Position numbers and translations under genes: made by a program | Assembly (NCBI GenBank): GCA_963592385.1 | Contig: CAVAWX010000047.1 | Span: 1-14,594 of the forward strand | Reading direction: 5' to 3' | Origin: CAVAWX01 sp963592385 | GTDB lineage: Bacteria > Actinomycetota > Coriobacteriia > Coriobacteriales > QAMH01 | Length of the DNA stretch: 14,594 nucleotides | Shown: piece after piece, positions 7,501 to 13,896 of the stretch | How positions within the stretch are numbered: the first letter of the stretch is position 1 | Layout of the letters: every line of letters starts with the position of its first letter | Notes under the pieces: generated by a model | The model's input: the letters and a program-made list of their open reading frames with translations, nothing else | Database searches by the model: none | Told to the model about the DNA's origin: nothing

Positions 7501-9045
7501 GTCGCGAACGCCTACCAGGTGCATTCCTTCCCCTACGATTGCGCGCACCACGCCGTGGGCTGGAACGTGACGAAGCTCGCGGACGTCACGCGCCCGGTCA
7601 TCGTGCCCGACCGCGGCTGGATCTACACCGACACGACAGACGACGCGCACGGGGATGGGCCCGACGAGCGCACGGGCGATATGCGCGAGCTGACCTTCGT
7701 CACGCGGACTTCCGCCGGCAAGACGGTCGAGCGCAAAGTGGGCGTCGCGAACATGACGAGCTTCGGGGCCTCGCCCGACGGCTCGCGTCTGTTTGCCGTG
7801 CGCTGCGAGGAAGGCGAGCTGCCCTCCACGCTGGCCGCCGACTTGAACCCGGGCGTTGAAAGCGAGGTCGTGGGCGTGGACGAGGAGCGCGAGGCCACGC
7901 AGGTGAACCGCTATGCCGTCTACGCGGCCAACTGGGACGCGAAGCGCCAGAGCTACCACAAGTTCTACCCCTTCTGCCAAAGCGAGCACCCCCTCGACGT
8001 GGTCGACTGCGTCGAGCTGGGGCGCGGCGAGGTGGACTTCATCGCCACCGAGATCGTGGACGCGCAGGCGGGCAAGGGCGACATCTACCAGATAAACGTC
8101 CCGCTGCTGAACTCGGTGCAACTGGTGTCGGCCACGACCATGGACCTGTTCTGCGGCCCGGGCGACACCTGCCACGTCACGGTGCGCGTGCAAAACAACG
8201 GCAACCTCCCGCTGACGGCGTTCGGCGTGATGCTCTTCGACAGCCAAGACCCGATGCGCCAGCCGCTGGCGACCAAGGTCTTCGACAACCTGGCAGACGA
8301 CGTGTGCCCCGCGGTGGAGGACTGGCGCTACAACGACGAGGACGGCAACGGCGTGTACATGTCCGACGAGGCCTATCTTGCGAGCGTGGCAAACGGCTCG
8401 GACGCGGAGCTGCGCGGCAGCTTCTCCGACGAGGACATGAACAGCCTGCTGTGGCCGGGCGACGAGCGCAGCTACGGCACCATCGATTTCACGATTCCCG
8501 ATTCGTGGGCGGGCAAAGGCGAGGTCGAGATCTACGCCTGCGTCGTGCAGCCGAAGCCCGACGAGGACGCGCTGGCCGATGCGCTCGGGCAGGCGGCCCC
8601 CGATTTCGGGGGTGCGGGCACGGGTTCGCAGACGTCTGCTGTGGCGGCGGGTTTTGCCGCGGCGTCCGGGTCTGCGGGGCAGGATTCCGACGGTGTCTTC
8701 ACCGACGTGGACGGCAAGGACGAGTCCTTCACCTTGAAGCTGTCCGACGAGATCGTCGCAGGCGACGTCGCGGCGGCGGACTACACGCCCGTGAACTCCG
8801 CGGCGGCCGCCGCCGATGCGGCGCAGCAGAAGAAGAAGGTCGTGGACACCGGCGACGACTCCGCCGGAGCCATCGCCTCGCTTGCGGCCGTCGGGGCAGG
8901 TGCTGCCGCCGTGGCGGTGGCGGCTGCGCGCGTCCACGAGGAGGCGGTGCACGCGGAGCGCGAGGCCGCAGCTGTGGCCGCAGGCGCGGGCGCGGGCGCA
9001 GACGGGGCCGCTGGAGCCGCCGGCGCGGGCTCGCAGGGGGCATAG
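4540..9045 (+). CDS. 1,501-aa Tat-exported multidomain surface protein, function unknown
   Basis: The start ATG at 4540 puts a Tat signal at the N-terminus: SRRTFFFGSAAGALTLLGVA (10-29), with probable cleavage after AAYA (residue 40). AAAGGGG lies just upstream. Longer in-frame starts would bury the signal. Residues ~45-300 hold two beta-rich, Ig/transthyretin-like modules. Residues ~430-595 are glycine-rich alternating beta strands (for example VGVSAGVGVPGLLSVGARGY). Residues ~700-1150 have repeated blade-like segments suggesting a beta-propeller and include C737-RL-C740. Residues ~1190-1240 resemble a CARDB adhesion-type module (VRVQNNGNLPLTAFGVMLFD). The C-terminus has VVDTGDDS (1434-1441), a hydrophobic Ala/Gly/Val helix (~1442-1465) and an Ala/Gly tail. 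Many cysteines suggest disulfides outside the cell. The gene ends 3 bp before hyaD, implying one transcript. I do not recognise the family. A surface adhesin or a hydrogenase-linked extracellular partner are both possible. Confidence 0.85.
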   Translation: MAKTDLPAISRRTFFFGSAAGALTLLGVAHTESGLVAAYADESGETSFSIVMLGRDEISVLAIDPSTSQVVPNMKVRVTSHAADAKQDSIEVTTNEQGFATARVRDMAEDCDDDAPVGGYGFWARVEGSASGYRDFAAEMVRVQTGPSPQGDDGRRPASITVPTQPFDAATQPGYLRTLSFDGNDIQYTDATFAACAGNDAEHALELQVVAAAGARVAARFLYDGAELGSASGTTDAGGLATMRIEGAFLKDAAAGKKAQVFFEIEGAQFEAPCRLALREGAGGLSDALDKDDATISPGNPDSNPMADGNSSGELSAYTVFVPEKFPIGGGTKFDLPLPDFPVTVQFNPLGMAAIGLGIDVKKLLPSADGKAGGNTAWKAFKAESWEDYKERRYDEQVAAVERYLEAESIKKGKGGSVKQTKFGGLDTKFDFTLLAEGDWTWGSSVWSLGLNATILFNMKYSWGRQIFVGAIPAYVGFDVALNNSAVFYIGMEMEAGFKDIHWTPDRNGVTIVSRFEVGVSAGVGVPGLLSVGARGYGFLQGTLGLVKTDKAFPHLALGAGAGITLVWQVLFASGTIGLYNHQWPHILDNWPAESFTVGAEQELSVPAAFANANATYMLEQGEALDLEKYPPALISTADLASLAEFDAQAGELAAEDGTPDLSFDYGYLAEKETLACFAETGVVASDECAATAASDDSEYLPALGAVPSVDRLIYEGVTSDSRHKVVRSADGSWYLCRLCVVNVKIGLLAGANRSVIFNPDTGLFERLDEPQTVLAQEPQPTIARPRVTISKLLSDGSWGAPQVVEFGVADNAVDTLRANFYDYDFSVCEDLANPGTFFFNICSGLVGATGEDSFAYRWRNQCVTFVKYRYGDAKTLVQLSQAASLGTATCYAPYVFYHAASTTPLFAWVSAELAGGEDGGAVYTLHVNAYDAAMEYPPAQGYSRPYSRTVAPACLDFYAGRGPRWTGEENRPVLVWVAPTLDGTTPVANAYQVHSFPYDCAHHAVGWNVTKLADVTRPVIVPDRGWIYTDTTDDAHGDGPDERTGDMRELTFVTRTSAGKTVERKVGVANMTSFGASPDGSRLFAVRCEEGELPSTLAADLNPGVESEVVGVDEEREATQVNRYAVYAANWDAKRQSYHKFYPFCQSEHPLDVVDCVELGRGEVDFIATEIVDAQAGKGDIYQINVPLLNSVQLVSATTMDLFCGPGDTCHVTVRVQNNGNLPLTAFGVMLFDSQDPMRQPLATKVFDNLADDVCPAVEDWRYNDEDGNGVYMSDEAYLASVANGSDAELRGSFSDEDMNSLLWPGDERSYGTIDFTIPDSWAGKGEVEIYACVVQPKPDEDALADALGQAAPDFGGAGTGSQTSAVAAGFAAASGSAGQDSDGVFTDVDGKDESFTLKLSDEIVAGDVAAADYTPVNSAAAAADAAQQKKKVVDTGDDSAGAIASLAAVGAGAAAVAVAAARVHEEAVHAEREAAAVAAGAGAGADGAAGAAGAGSQGA

Positions 9046-9048
9046 CGC

Positions 9049-9633
9049 ATGGCATCTCCTGCGGCCGAAAAGAAGGCGCTCGTTGCCTGCATGGGCAACC
9101 TGCTGATGAAAGACGAGGGCTTCGGCCCCTACATCTTCAAGGTCCTGACAGATCGCGGCGTGGCGCTCGAGCACTTCGACGAGCCCCACGCCGATTTCCT
9201 CATGCGCACGTTTTGCGGCGACCAGGACCACGCGAGCGAGGACGCGCGCATCCCGGTGATGGACGGCGCGACCATGGGCATGAGCTTCGTGCCCTACATC
9301 GAGCGCTACGACCGCATCGTCTTGGTCGACATCATCGACTGCGGGCCGCAAAGCGGCGTGGCGCCCGGCACCGTCTACGTGCTCTCGCCTGCGGACATGG
9401 CCGAGCACACGGTGCTGCATTCCCTGCACGACCTGCGCCTCATCGACGTCATCGCCAACGCGGCGCTGGCCGGGCACGAGGCGGACATCTCGTGCGTGTG
9501 CGTGCAGAAGCTCGACGCCGAGCCCGACGACTTCGAGATAGGCATCACCGAGCCGCTGCGCGAGGCCGTGCCCGTTGTCGTCGGCTGCGTCCTGCGAGAG
9601 CTCGGCTTGGGCGACGCCGAGCCCGCCGCCTAA
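9049..9633 (+). CDS. hyaD: [NiFe] hydrogenase maturation endopeptidase (HyaD/HybD family)
   Basis: A 194-residue cytoplasmic protease of the HycI/HybD/HyaD family, which removes the C-terminal tail of a hydrogenase large subunit after nickel insertion. It has the family N-terminal motif ACMGNLLMKDEGFG (13-26; the usual G in GxGN is replaced by Cys-Met). The Ni-sensing residues are by alignment E23, D94 (VLVDIID) and H127 (HSLHDLRLID), matching E16, D62 and H93 of HybD. The E23-D94 spacing is ~25 residues longer than in HybD, giving an extra segment at about 45-70. The start is ATG 9049, with GGGGG in the end of the upstream giant gene as ribosome site. It is probably translationally coupled to that gene. 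Its substrate is very likely the HyaB encoded on the opposite strand, whose tail begins after H550. It is transcribed convergently to hyaABC, unlike the usual hyaABCD order. Confidence 0.88.
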   Translation: MASPAAEKKALVACMGNLLMKDEGFGPYIFKVLTDRGVALEHFDEPHADFLMRTFCGDQDHASEDARIPVMDGATMGMSFVPYIERYDRIVLVDIIDCGPQSGVAPGTVYVLSPADMAEHTVLHSLHDLRLIDVIANAALAGHEADISCVCVQKLDAEPDDFEIGITEPLREAVPVVVGCVLRELGLGDAEPAA

Positions 9634-9690
9634 AGGGCGCGGCGCTCGCATTCTGCGCACGCTACTGGCCTTACCGACATTTCACCCGCT

Positions 9691-9700
9691 NNNNNNNNNN
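9691..9700. other. Assembly gap (10 N) between hyaD and the terminator
   Basis: Ten undetermined bases lie in the 217-bp non-coding stretch between the convergent hyaD and hyaC genes. The real distance here is uncertain. Apart from the terminator hairpin at 9759-9794, I see no gene or RNA in this stretch. Confidence 0.95.
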
Positions 9701-9758
9701 CCTCTAAAGGCTTCACCCACGCGCCGCCCCTGCCGCCCAACCACTTTCACGCATAAGA

Positions 9759-9794
9759 AAATCCCCCGCCCCTCATGAAAGGGACGGGGGATTT
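9759..9794 (-). terminator. Bidirectional intrinsic terminator between hyaC and hyaD
   Basis: AAATCCCCCGCCCC (9759-9772) pairs with GGGACGGGGGATTT (9781-9794) around the 8-base loop TCATGAAA: 13 pairs with one C-A mismatch. Read on the - strand the stem ends in ATTTTCTTATG, a fair U-tract, so it should stop the hyaABC transcript coming from the right. On the + strand it ends in ATTTCACC, so it probably also stops the giant-hyaD transcript. Confidence 0.85.
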
Positions 9795-9850
9795 CACCAT
9801 GGCGCGCGAACGAGAAAGCCCGCAGCGCCGCGTGTACGGAAACTCAGGCG

Positions 9851-10624
9851 CTACGCAGTCGCCTTCGCCTCCTCGGCCTCCTCGGGCGCCGGCACGCCGC
9901 CGCCCAGCTCGCGGATGGCCTGCAGCTCGTCTTCGCCCTCTTCACCGAGCGAATCGTAGCCGTTGAAGTGCCAGGTCTTGGGGTCTTGCGTGTACCCGCC
10001 GGTCTCCTTGTTGAAGAACATCAGGCGCGGCAGCGCGGCGCCGTCGATCAGGGCAAGGTAGCCGTGAATCATCGTGAAGCAGATGAAGAAGAACATCATG
10101 AAGTAGTGGATGATGCGCACCTTCATCAGACCGCCCACGAGGCTCGTGAAGCCCGCGAAGAACGGCACGTACATGGTCGTCCCCCACAGGCAGAAGCCCG
10201 TGTAGGACATGAAGAGAATCGCCACGGCGATGAGCAGGTAGGAAAGCTTCTGCGGCACGCCGAGCTTGGCCGACAGCGGATGGTCCTTCTTGAAGAAGGT
10301 GTAGTACTTCACCCACGAGATCAGCTGGTGGCGGTTGTACTTCTGCGGCAGCCAGTTCCAAAAGTCGGTGACCGTCTCGCGCGAGCCGCCGATCGGCGAG
10401 CTCTTCACGACGAACGCCAAGACGATGCGCACGATGCAGTTGATGAGGAAGACCAGGCCGAAGAAGATGTGCATGCCGCGGGCCAGGCCCATGATGCCGC
10501 CGATGACGGGGTAGTGGATCTCGATGCCCGTCAGGATGAGGATGATCATGGCGATGAGGTTCACCCAGTGCGTGATCTGGAAGGGCAGCGGGTGCATCTC
10601 CCTGTAGTGTGCGATTTCTGCCAT
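9851..10624 (-). CDS. hyaC: [NiFe] hydrogenase cytochrome b subunit
   Basis: A 257-residue integral membrane di-heme cytochrome b that takes electrons from the small subunit and passes them to quinone. Four hydrophobic helices are visible (about 19-38, 48-72, 127-148, 170-192). Candidate heme ligands are H19 (ITHWVN), H52 (RGMHIFFG), H173 and H187, the last two spaced 14 apart in HYFMMFFFICFTMIH. The start is ATG 10624, 2 bp after the hyaB stop, with GGGGAGG 9 bp upstream. The longer TTG start at 10642 would place that ribosome site inside the gene. The C-terminal ~40 residues are soluble and Glu/Ala-rich (EEGEDELQAIRELGG, PEEAEEAKATA), an extra tail of unknown purpose. It is the last gene of the hyaABC operon, ending 57 bp before the terminator hairpin. 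Confidence 0.92.
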   Translation of the reverse strand: MAEIAHYREMHPLPFQITHWVNLIAMIILILTGIEIHYPVIGGIMGLARGMHIFFGLVFLINCIVRIVLAFVVKSSPIGGSRETVTDFWNWLPQKYNRHQLISWVKYYTFFKKDHPLSAKLGVPQKLSYLLIAVAILFMSYTGFCLWGTTMYVPFFAGFTSLVGGLMKVRIIHYFMMFFFICFTMIHGYLALIDGAALPRLMFFNKETGGYTQDPKTWHFNGYDSLGEEGEDELQAIRELGGGVPAPEEAEEAKATA

Positions 10625-10626
10625 TG

Positions 10627-12339
10627 CTATCGACCTCCCCAAGGACTCGTCTCGGCTCGGAACTCTTTGCCCGTCTTGGGTTCGACGAGGTGGATGGCGC
10701 AGGCGATGCAGGGATCGTAGCCGTGCACGATGCGCAGCGCGTGGATGGGCGCCTCGATGTTGTCGATCGGGCAGCCGATGAGCGCCTGCTCGATGGTGCC
10801 GGGGACATCGTTTTGGTCACGCGGCGAGATGTTCCACGTGGAGGGCACGATCGCCTGGTAGTGGGTGATGTGGTTGCCCTTGATGCTCATGGTGTGGTAG
10901 AGGGCGCCACGCGGAGCCTCCCACGCGCCCTGGCCGGTGCCCGTGTCGCGGGCGCGCTCGGTGAACCAGATGTTCTTGCCCTCGGACTCCTTCAGCAGGG
11001 TCGCGAGCTGCGTGGCCCACAGAATCATGTTGCCGGAGACGTATTCGGCTTCGATGGGACGCGCGGCCAGACGGCCGAGCGCGGAGTTCAGCGCGAGCAG
11101 CGAGGACGTGTCCACGGGCAGACCGAGACCTTCGAGCACGGTCGCGACGTTTTTCTTGATGCCCTCGACGCCGGACAGGTAGCTGACGAGCACGCGGGCC
11201 AGAGGACCGACCTCCATGGGCTCGCCGTCGTAGCGCGGCGCCTTGGACCAGGTGTACTTGTCGTTGACCTCTTCCTTGGCCTCGTCTTTGTAGTAGCCCG
11301 GGAACTCCTTGGGCGGCACCGTCACGCCGTTGGTCGGGTGCAGCAGCTCGCCGTTGTCGGAGTAGTAGGCGTGCGCCGTCGTCTCGGCCAGCTTGTCGAT
11401 GTCGAAGCTCTCGAGCTTGGCCGTGCCGTTTTTCATGCGCACGATGCCGGCGGGGAAGTAGCGCTTGGCCAGCTCGTAGCTCTCGTCGTCGAAGACGCCG
11501 TAGGCCATGAAGTTGCCGTGGCGGTTGTTGCCGACCTCGACCACGTCGTCCAGGTAGACGCTCGCGATGGCGATGGCGTCGGGGATCATCGTGGTCTGCA
11601 CCCAGTCGTGGAGCTTTTGGGCGCGCGTGATGATGTCGTCGAGCTTCTCCACGCTGGGCACGAAGGTCGTGCCGCCGGGGACGGAGCTCATGATGTGGGG
11701 CATCTTGCCGCCGACCAGCGCCGCGATCTCGTCGGCCGTGGCCTGCATGTCGATGGCCTCGATGTAGTGGGCCGTCGCGATCAGGTCGAGCTCGGGGGTG
11801 AGCTTGTAGGCCTCGGGGGCCTGGCCGTCCATGAACCAGCCGCCGGACAGCCAGGAGTACTGGCCGTTTGCCGCGAACTTCTTCAGGCGCTCTTGCACCG
11901 CGCCGAAGTCCGTGATGGCCAGCCCGTGCCTGCGCGCCGTCTCGTAGGTCGCCTCGATGTCGGCGTTGAGCGCGTTCAGCGGGTTGACGTAGTCGAGCGC
12001 GGAGAGCTGGTAGAACCACAGGATGTGGCTGTGCATGAACTGGGCGCCCTCGACGAGGTTGCGCACGTAGCGCGCGCCCTCGGGGTGCTTGATGCCGTAG
12101 GCCTCTTCAGCCGCGTAGATGGACGCATGGCCCTGCGAGACCGGGCACACGCCGCAGATGCGCTGGGCGATCATGGCCGCGTCGGTTGGCTCGCGGCCTT
12201 CCTGGATCAGCTCCAGGCCGCGGAACAGGCCGCCGGAGACCCAGGCCTTGGAGACCTTGCCGCCTTCGACTTCCATCTCCACGCGCAGGTGGCCTTCGAT
12301 GCGGTCCACCGGGTCGATGATAGAGTGCTTCTTCGCCAT
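10627..12339 (-). CDS. hyaB: [NiFe] hydrogenase large (catalytic) subunit
   Basis: A 570-residue catalytic subunit that oxidises H2 at a Ni-Fe(CN)2CO centre. The N-terminal motif is DPVDRIEGHLRVE (9-21). The first Ni/Fe cysteine pair is C62 and C65 in QRICGVCPVSQGHAS (59-73), and the second is C544 and C547 in DPCIACAIH (542-550). The 20 residues after H550 form the tail removed by the maturation protease. Unusually, the position normally held by His in RxCGxCxxxH is Gln69. The gene begins 2 bp after the hyaA stop, with a GAGTAGGA ribosome site overlapping the end of hyaA. It has no export signal, so it should be co-exported with the Tat signal of HyaA. Length and motifs fit group-1 membrane-bound uptake enzymes. 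HydDB subgroup 1i, described for Coriobacteria, is my best guess but needs a search. Confidence 0.95.
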   Translation of the reverse strand: MAKKHSIIDPVDRIEGHLRVEMEVEGGKVSKAWVSGGLFRGLELIQEGREPTDAAMIAQRICGVCPVSQGHASIYAAEEAYGIKHPEGARYVRNLVEGAQFMHSHILWFYQLSALDYVNPLNALNADIEATYETARRHGLAITDFGAVQERLKKFAANGQYSWLSGGWFMDGQAPEAYKLTPELDLIATAHYIEAIDMQATADEIAALVGGKMPHIMSSVPGGTTFVPSVEKLDDIITRAQKLHDWVQTTMIPDAIAIASVYLDDVVEVGNNRHGNFMAYGVFDDESYELAKRYFPAGIVRMKNGTAKLESFDIDKLAETTAHAYYSDNGELLHPTNGVTVPPKEFPGYYKDEAKEEVNDKYTWSKAPRYDGEPMEVGPLARVLVSYLSGVEGIKKNVATVLEGLGLPVDTSSLLALNSALGRLAARPIEAEYVSGNMILWATQLATLLKESEGKNIWFTERARDTGTGQGAWEAPRGALYHTMSIKGNHITHYQAIVPSTWNISPRDQNDVPGTIEQALIGCPIDNIEAPIHALRIVHGYDPCIACAIHLVEPKTGKEFRAETSPWGGR

Positions 12340-12341
12340 TC

Positions 12342-13625
12342 CTACTCACCGCCCTTCGCGCCGTCGGCCACAGGCGCCTTGTCCGCCTCGGCCTCCTCGT
12401 CGGCAGCCGCGTCCTCGACGTCAGCCGCGTTCACCACCGTGTCGCCGGAGACAAGGCCGCGCTTGGCGTACCACGTGCGCTCCTTCTCGTACTCCGGTCC
12501 GCCGTTGGTGCGGCCCGCGGCCTTCATGCCGATGCCGTGGATGACGAGCACGACCGCGATGACGCCGGTGACGGCCAGCGCGATCGGCGTGGGGTTGAAG
12601 CGCACGTCGCCGATGCGCAGCGTCTTCAGGCGCGACAGGAACGGCCCGTTGTTGTCGACCCAGTTGCGCTGGGTGACGCGCGGGTCGGCCGATGCGCAGC
12701 CGATGCAGGGGGCGCCGGCGTCGACGCACCAGTTCACCCGGCGGTTCCAGCGGACCTGCGCGCAGTTCGAGCTGGTCTGCGGGCCTTTGCAGCCCACCGC
12801 GTAGAGGCAGTAGCCCTTGGCTTCTTCCTCAGAGCCGAACTGGTAGACGAACTCGCCGTTTTCGAAGTGGCCGCGGCGCGGGCAGTTGTCGTGGATGGTC
12901 TGGCCGAAGTACGCGCTGGGCATGTTCAGCTCGTTGAGAGCCGGCAGGGTGCCCAGCAGGATGTACTGCACGATGATGGCGACCAGCGTGGCCGGGTTCA
13001 CCGGGCAGGAGGGCACGTTGATGACCGGCGTGGAGACGCCGTTGTCTTGCAGGTACTTCTGGATGCCCTCGGCGCCCGCCGGGTTGGGGTAGGCGGCGCA
13101 GAAGCCGCCGTCCACGGCGCAGGAGCCGGCGGCGATGACGGCCGCGGCGTCCTTGCAGGTGCGCAGCACGGGGGAGTCGCCGGGGGCGCAGGTGGCCTCG
13201 CCGGCGATACGCAGCGCCTCGCCGTTCCAGCCCGTCATGACGGCGCCTTCGATGACGACGATGTACTTGCCCTTCGCGCCCTCGATGGTCTCCTCGCGCG
13301 CTTCCTCGAGCGAGTAGCCGGCGGCCGCGGAGAGGGTCTCGGAGTAATTCAACGCGATATATTCGAGAAGCAACGTGGCCGGATCGGGGTCGTCTGCCTG
13401 GGCGAACGACTCCGTGCAGCCGGTGCACGAGCCGAGCTCCATCCAGATGACCGGGGCGAGGTTGCCCGTCGCCTTGCCGATCAGCTTGGTCTCGATTGCC
13501 TCAGCCACATCGGCTCCCGTCACGCCCTTGACACCTATCGCCGCAGCGAGGGTGCCGCAAAACGCGAGGAAGCTACGACGCGTTACTCCGCGCGCCGCGA
13601 GTGACTCGTAAAACGAATCAGCCAT
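12342..13625 (-). CDS. hyaA: [NiFe] hydrogenase small (iron-sulfur) subunit with Tat signal
   Basis: A 427-residue electron-transfer subunit. The Tat signal GVTRRSFLAFCGTLAAAIG (13-31) exports the folded HyaA-HyaB pair. Proximal cluster ligands: C67 and C70 (ELGSCTGCTES), C169 (AGSCAVDGG) and C207 (VPSCPVNP). Distal cluster: H245, C248 (HDNCPRRGHF), C273 and C279 (GYCLYAVGCKGP). Medial 3Fe-4S: C288, C307 and C310 (APCIGC). Residue 69 is Gly rather than Cys and the GG at 173-174 lacks the second extra Cys, so the proximal cluster is the standard type and the enzyme is predicted to be oxygen-sensitive. A membrane helix spans ~347-366. The ~60-residue tail after it is long and acidic. ATG 13625 is chosen because GGAGG lies 6 bp upstream and the Tat motif falls at residues 15-20. 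Extending to 14039 would run antisense through smpB. Confidence 0.95.
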   Translation of the reverse strand: MADSFYESLAARGVTRRSFLAFCGTLAAAIGVKGVTGADVAEAIETKLIGKATGNLAPVIWMELGSCTGCTESFAQADDPDPATLLLEYIALNYSETLSAAAGYSLEEAREETIEGAKGKYIVVIEGAVMTGWNGEALRIAGEATCAPGDSPVLRTCKDAAAVIAAGSCAVDGGFCAAYPNPAGAEGIQKYLQDNGVSTPVINVPSCPVNPATLVAIIVQYILLGTLPALNELNMPSAYFGQTIHDNCPRRGHFENGEFVYQFGSEEEAKGYCLYAVGCKGPQTSSNCAQVRWNRRVNWCVDAGAPCIGCASADPRVTQRNWVDNNGPFLSRLKTLRIGDVRFNPTPIALAVTGVIAVVLVIHGIGMKAAGRTNGGPEYEKERTWYAKRGLVSGDTVVNAADVEDAAADEEAEADKAPVADGAKGGE

Positions 13626-13730
13626 ACATACCTCCATCTTTCCCGTGGCCGCGCAGGCGCTTTCCTCCGAAAGGCGCGCCCCCCTGGCGTGCCGCTCCGG
13701 GCGCCGTGCACCGGCCCTGTCCAAAGCCCC

Positions 13731-13738
13731 CTTATATA
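13731..13738 (-). promoter_or_regulatory. Candidate -10 element for the hyaABC operon
   Basis: On the - strand the sequence CATATATAAG contains TATATA, about 106 bp upstream of the hyaA start, and stands out in a very GC-rich stretch. No good -35 is visible at 16-18 bp. It would give a leader of ~100 nt ending with the GGAGG ribosome site. Confidence 0.3.
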
Positions 13739-13794
13739 TGTGTGCCGCGCGCATCTTCACGCATGCGGCAGAAGGCTTCGCTCTTACCGCCCGG

Positions 13795-13802
13795 ACTATA
13801 CT
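13795..13802. promoter_or_regulatory. Overlapping divergent -10 elements between hyaA and smpB
   Basis: ACTATACT reads TATACT on the + strand (13797-13802) and TATAGT on the - strand (13795-13800). It could serve both smpB and hyaABC as a shared bidirectional promoter. Neither strand shows a clear -35 at the usual distance. The 271-bp divergent spacer otherwise holds no gene. Confidence 0.25.
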
Positions 13803-13883
13803 GGTCTTGGGCACGAAAATCCGCCGCGAAACGGTTGGATTACAGCTAAGCGCTTCAATAATCCGCAGACGGCGTGCGGCGGG

Positions 13884-13889
13884 TAGAAT
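13884..13889 (+). promoter_or_regulatory. smpB -10 element giving a leaderless transcript
   Basis: TAGAAT ends 7 bp before the smpB ATG at 13897, so a normal transcription start (about 7 bases past the hexamer) falls on or next to the ATG. No Shine-Dalgarno sequence precedes the ATG, which agrees with leaderless translation, common in actinobacteria. No clear -35 is seen. Confidence 0.45.
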
Positions 13890-13896
13890 TTTCGGC

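Noticed and set aside
4567..9660. A 1,697-codon open frame on the minus strand opposite the giant protein and hyaD.
   Set aside because: It mirrors the GC-rich third-position bias of the real genes. The product is Arg/His/Val/Gly low-complexity with no motifs, whereas the + strand shows a Tat signal and clear HyaD motifs.
10625..10642. TTG start for hyaC, six codons upstream of the chosen ATG.
   Set aside because: It would overlap the hyaB stop and contain the GGGGAGG ribosome site that serves ATG 10624.
10609..12804. A 731-codon open frame on the plus strand opposite hyaABC.
   Set aside because: It is antisense to genes with unmistakable hydrogenase motifs. It has no recognisable domain and a composition typical of GC-driven shadow frames.
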